From NCBI RefSeq assembly GCF_037023745.1, contig NZ_CP146101.1, positions 372,001 through 436,000 of the forward strand: a stretch of DNA of 64,000 bases, in the 5' to 3' direction. Made by a program: the position numbers and the translations under genes. The DNA is from Streptomyces sp. SCSIO 30461 (GTDB taxonomy: Bacteria; Actinomycetota; Actinomycetes; Streptomycetales; Streptomycetaceae). The notes beneath the pieces were generated by a model that was given only the letters and a program-made list of their open reading frames with translations, was not told the DNA's origin and ran no database searches. Below, piece after piece: positions 63,469 to 64,000 of the stretch (the stretch's first letter is position 1; every line of letters starts with the position of its first letter).

Positions 63469-63855
63469 TCACATGGGATGGGGGTCGCCGTGTCGCTCGT
63501 CCTCGCCGCTGCCATCCCCGGTCCCCGGCGGTTCGGCCGCCGCGCTTGACCCCGTGGACGGCTCTGCTGCGGTCTCCCTGGTCTGCGCGGTCTCGGGGGC
63601 CCGAACAGGTTCAACGGTCCGAACAGGTTCCACGGGCTCCACGGCGCGCACGGGCTCCACGGCGCGCACGGGCTCCACGGCGCGCACGGGCTCCACGGCG
63701 CGCACGGGCTCGGCGGGTTCGGCCGGCTCCATCGCGAGGCGCAGCAGCCGGTGGCAGACCGGACAGTGCCGGGTGAGGTGCCGATAGCCGGAGACGGCCG
63801 CCAGATGGGCGCGCAGCAGCGCCCGGGTCTCATGCCTCACTGTGGATGCCGCCAT
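63469..63855 (-). CDS. DUF6274-like protein with a (VRAVEP)n repeat tail
   Basis: A 128-residue protein from ATG 63855; a start further upstream is possible. The conserved head is ETRALLRAHLAAVSGYRHLT and HCPVCHRLLRLAM, with a CxxC and His residues that may bind zinc. A low-complexity tail follows with four VRAVEP hexapeptides, encoded by 18-bp tandem repeats at 63631-63702. It is convergent with bldC. The family name is from memory; function is unknown. Confidence 0.7.
   Translation of the reverse strand: MAASTVRHETRALLRAHLAAVSGYRHLTRHCPVCHRLLRLAMEPAEPAEPVRAVEPVRAVEPVRAVEPVRAVEPVEPVRTVEPVRAPETAQTRETAAEPSTGSSAAAEPPGTGDGSGEDERHGDPHPM
63631..63702. repeat. four 18-bp tandem repeats in the DUF6274-like gene
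   Basis: CACGGGCTCCACGGCGCG is repeated four times without change, and a fifth partial copy follows. The unit is six codons, so copy number can vary without shifting the frame. Confidence 0.9.
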
Positions 63856-64000
63856 GCGCCACCTCCGCGGTCCGGGTCGCGTGCCCCTGTCATGTCTGGG
63901 TACCGGTGGCAAGTGGCCCCGTCAATACGGCAGAAGGCGCCAGGGAGGCCGAGAGCGGCTGACGGGATTCGAGAGAACCCGAGTGGGAGTCGAGGAGGGC

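Noticed and set aside
63631..63711. CRISPR-like or regulatory direct repeats
   Set aside because: They are contiguous 18-bp units inside a coding frame, giving a hexapeptide repeat.

Overview
The window is high-GC actinobacterial DNA, almost certainly Streptomyces. It carries bldC, an lsr2-family gene, valine dehydrogenase, a tRNA-Ser/SRP RNA/dnaX block and the dispersed purine genes in the order known from Streptomyces chromosomes. Starts are often GTG or TTG, genes overlap by ATGA/GTGA, and TTA codons are rare.

Two very different halves meet at tRNA-Ser(GGA) (38971-39058). To the right, 39.1-64 kb is conserved chromosome: SRP RNA, dnaX, purD, a membrane protein, a dimethylformamidase-like protein, purC, three tRNA-Gly genes, an Lsr2 paralog, purS-purQ-purL, purF, purM, a DUF3073 protein, vdh and bldC. 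One decayed ABC transporter/response-regulator locus (48.1-49.2 kb) sits inside it.

To the left the DNA is accessory. A 54-bp copy of the 3' part of tRNA-Ser occurs at 4210-4263 and 6313-6366 as well as in the intact tRNA. Each copy is bordered by paired 8-bp arm repeats on a 12-bp pitch (TGCAACCA or TGAGACCA). The arm type changes between copies, so I read the region as tandem integrations. Element 1 ends at about 4.2 kb and its left end is not in the window. Element 2 (4.26-6.37 kb) is a 2.1-kb island with a PIN-type toxin-antitoxin pair and a phosphorothioate-DNA-dependent HNH endonuclease, but no integrase. Element 3 (6.37-39.0 kb) is a 32.7-kb integrative and mobilizable element.

Element 3 carries, from left to right: a Shedu-type nuclease with a degenerate PaeR7I-like N-terminal domain; a membrane-anchored Mrr-like nuclease; a second glutamyl-tRNA synthetase; a leftward biosynthetic operon (19.6-10.4 kb) with two glycosyltransferases, a dehydrogenase, two radical SAM enzymes, a nucleotidyltransferase-like protein, a carbamoyltransferase and an HD hydrolase; a divergent TTA-containing regulator with a D-amino acid oxidase and a NUDIX gene; an Abi_C protein; DUF317 genes; a mobilization and replication block (relaxase, MobC, membrane protein, DnaB/RecA-like ATPase, XRE regulator, excisionase, integrase); and a right-end cargo of a frameshifted PP2C phosphatase/kinase and a CoiA-like nuclease.

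Three TTA codons in the biosynthetic locus suggest control by the bldA tRNA. An IS110-family insertion at 1.0-2.7 kb has split a 2-oxoglutarate oxygenase gene, and its upstream non-coding end shows sequences expected of a bridge RNA. Several accessory genes carry visible frameshifts, so the region is partly decaying.
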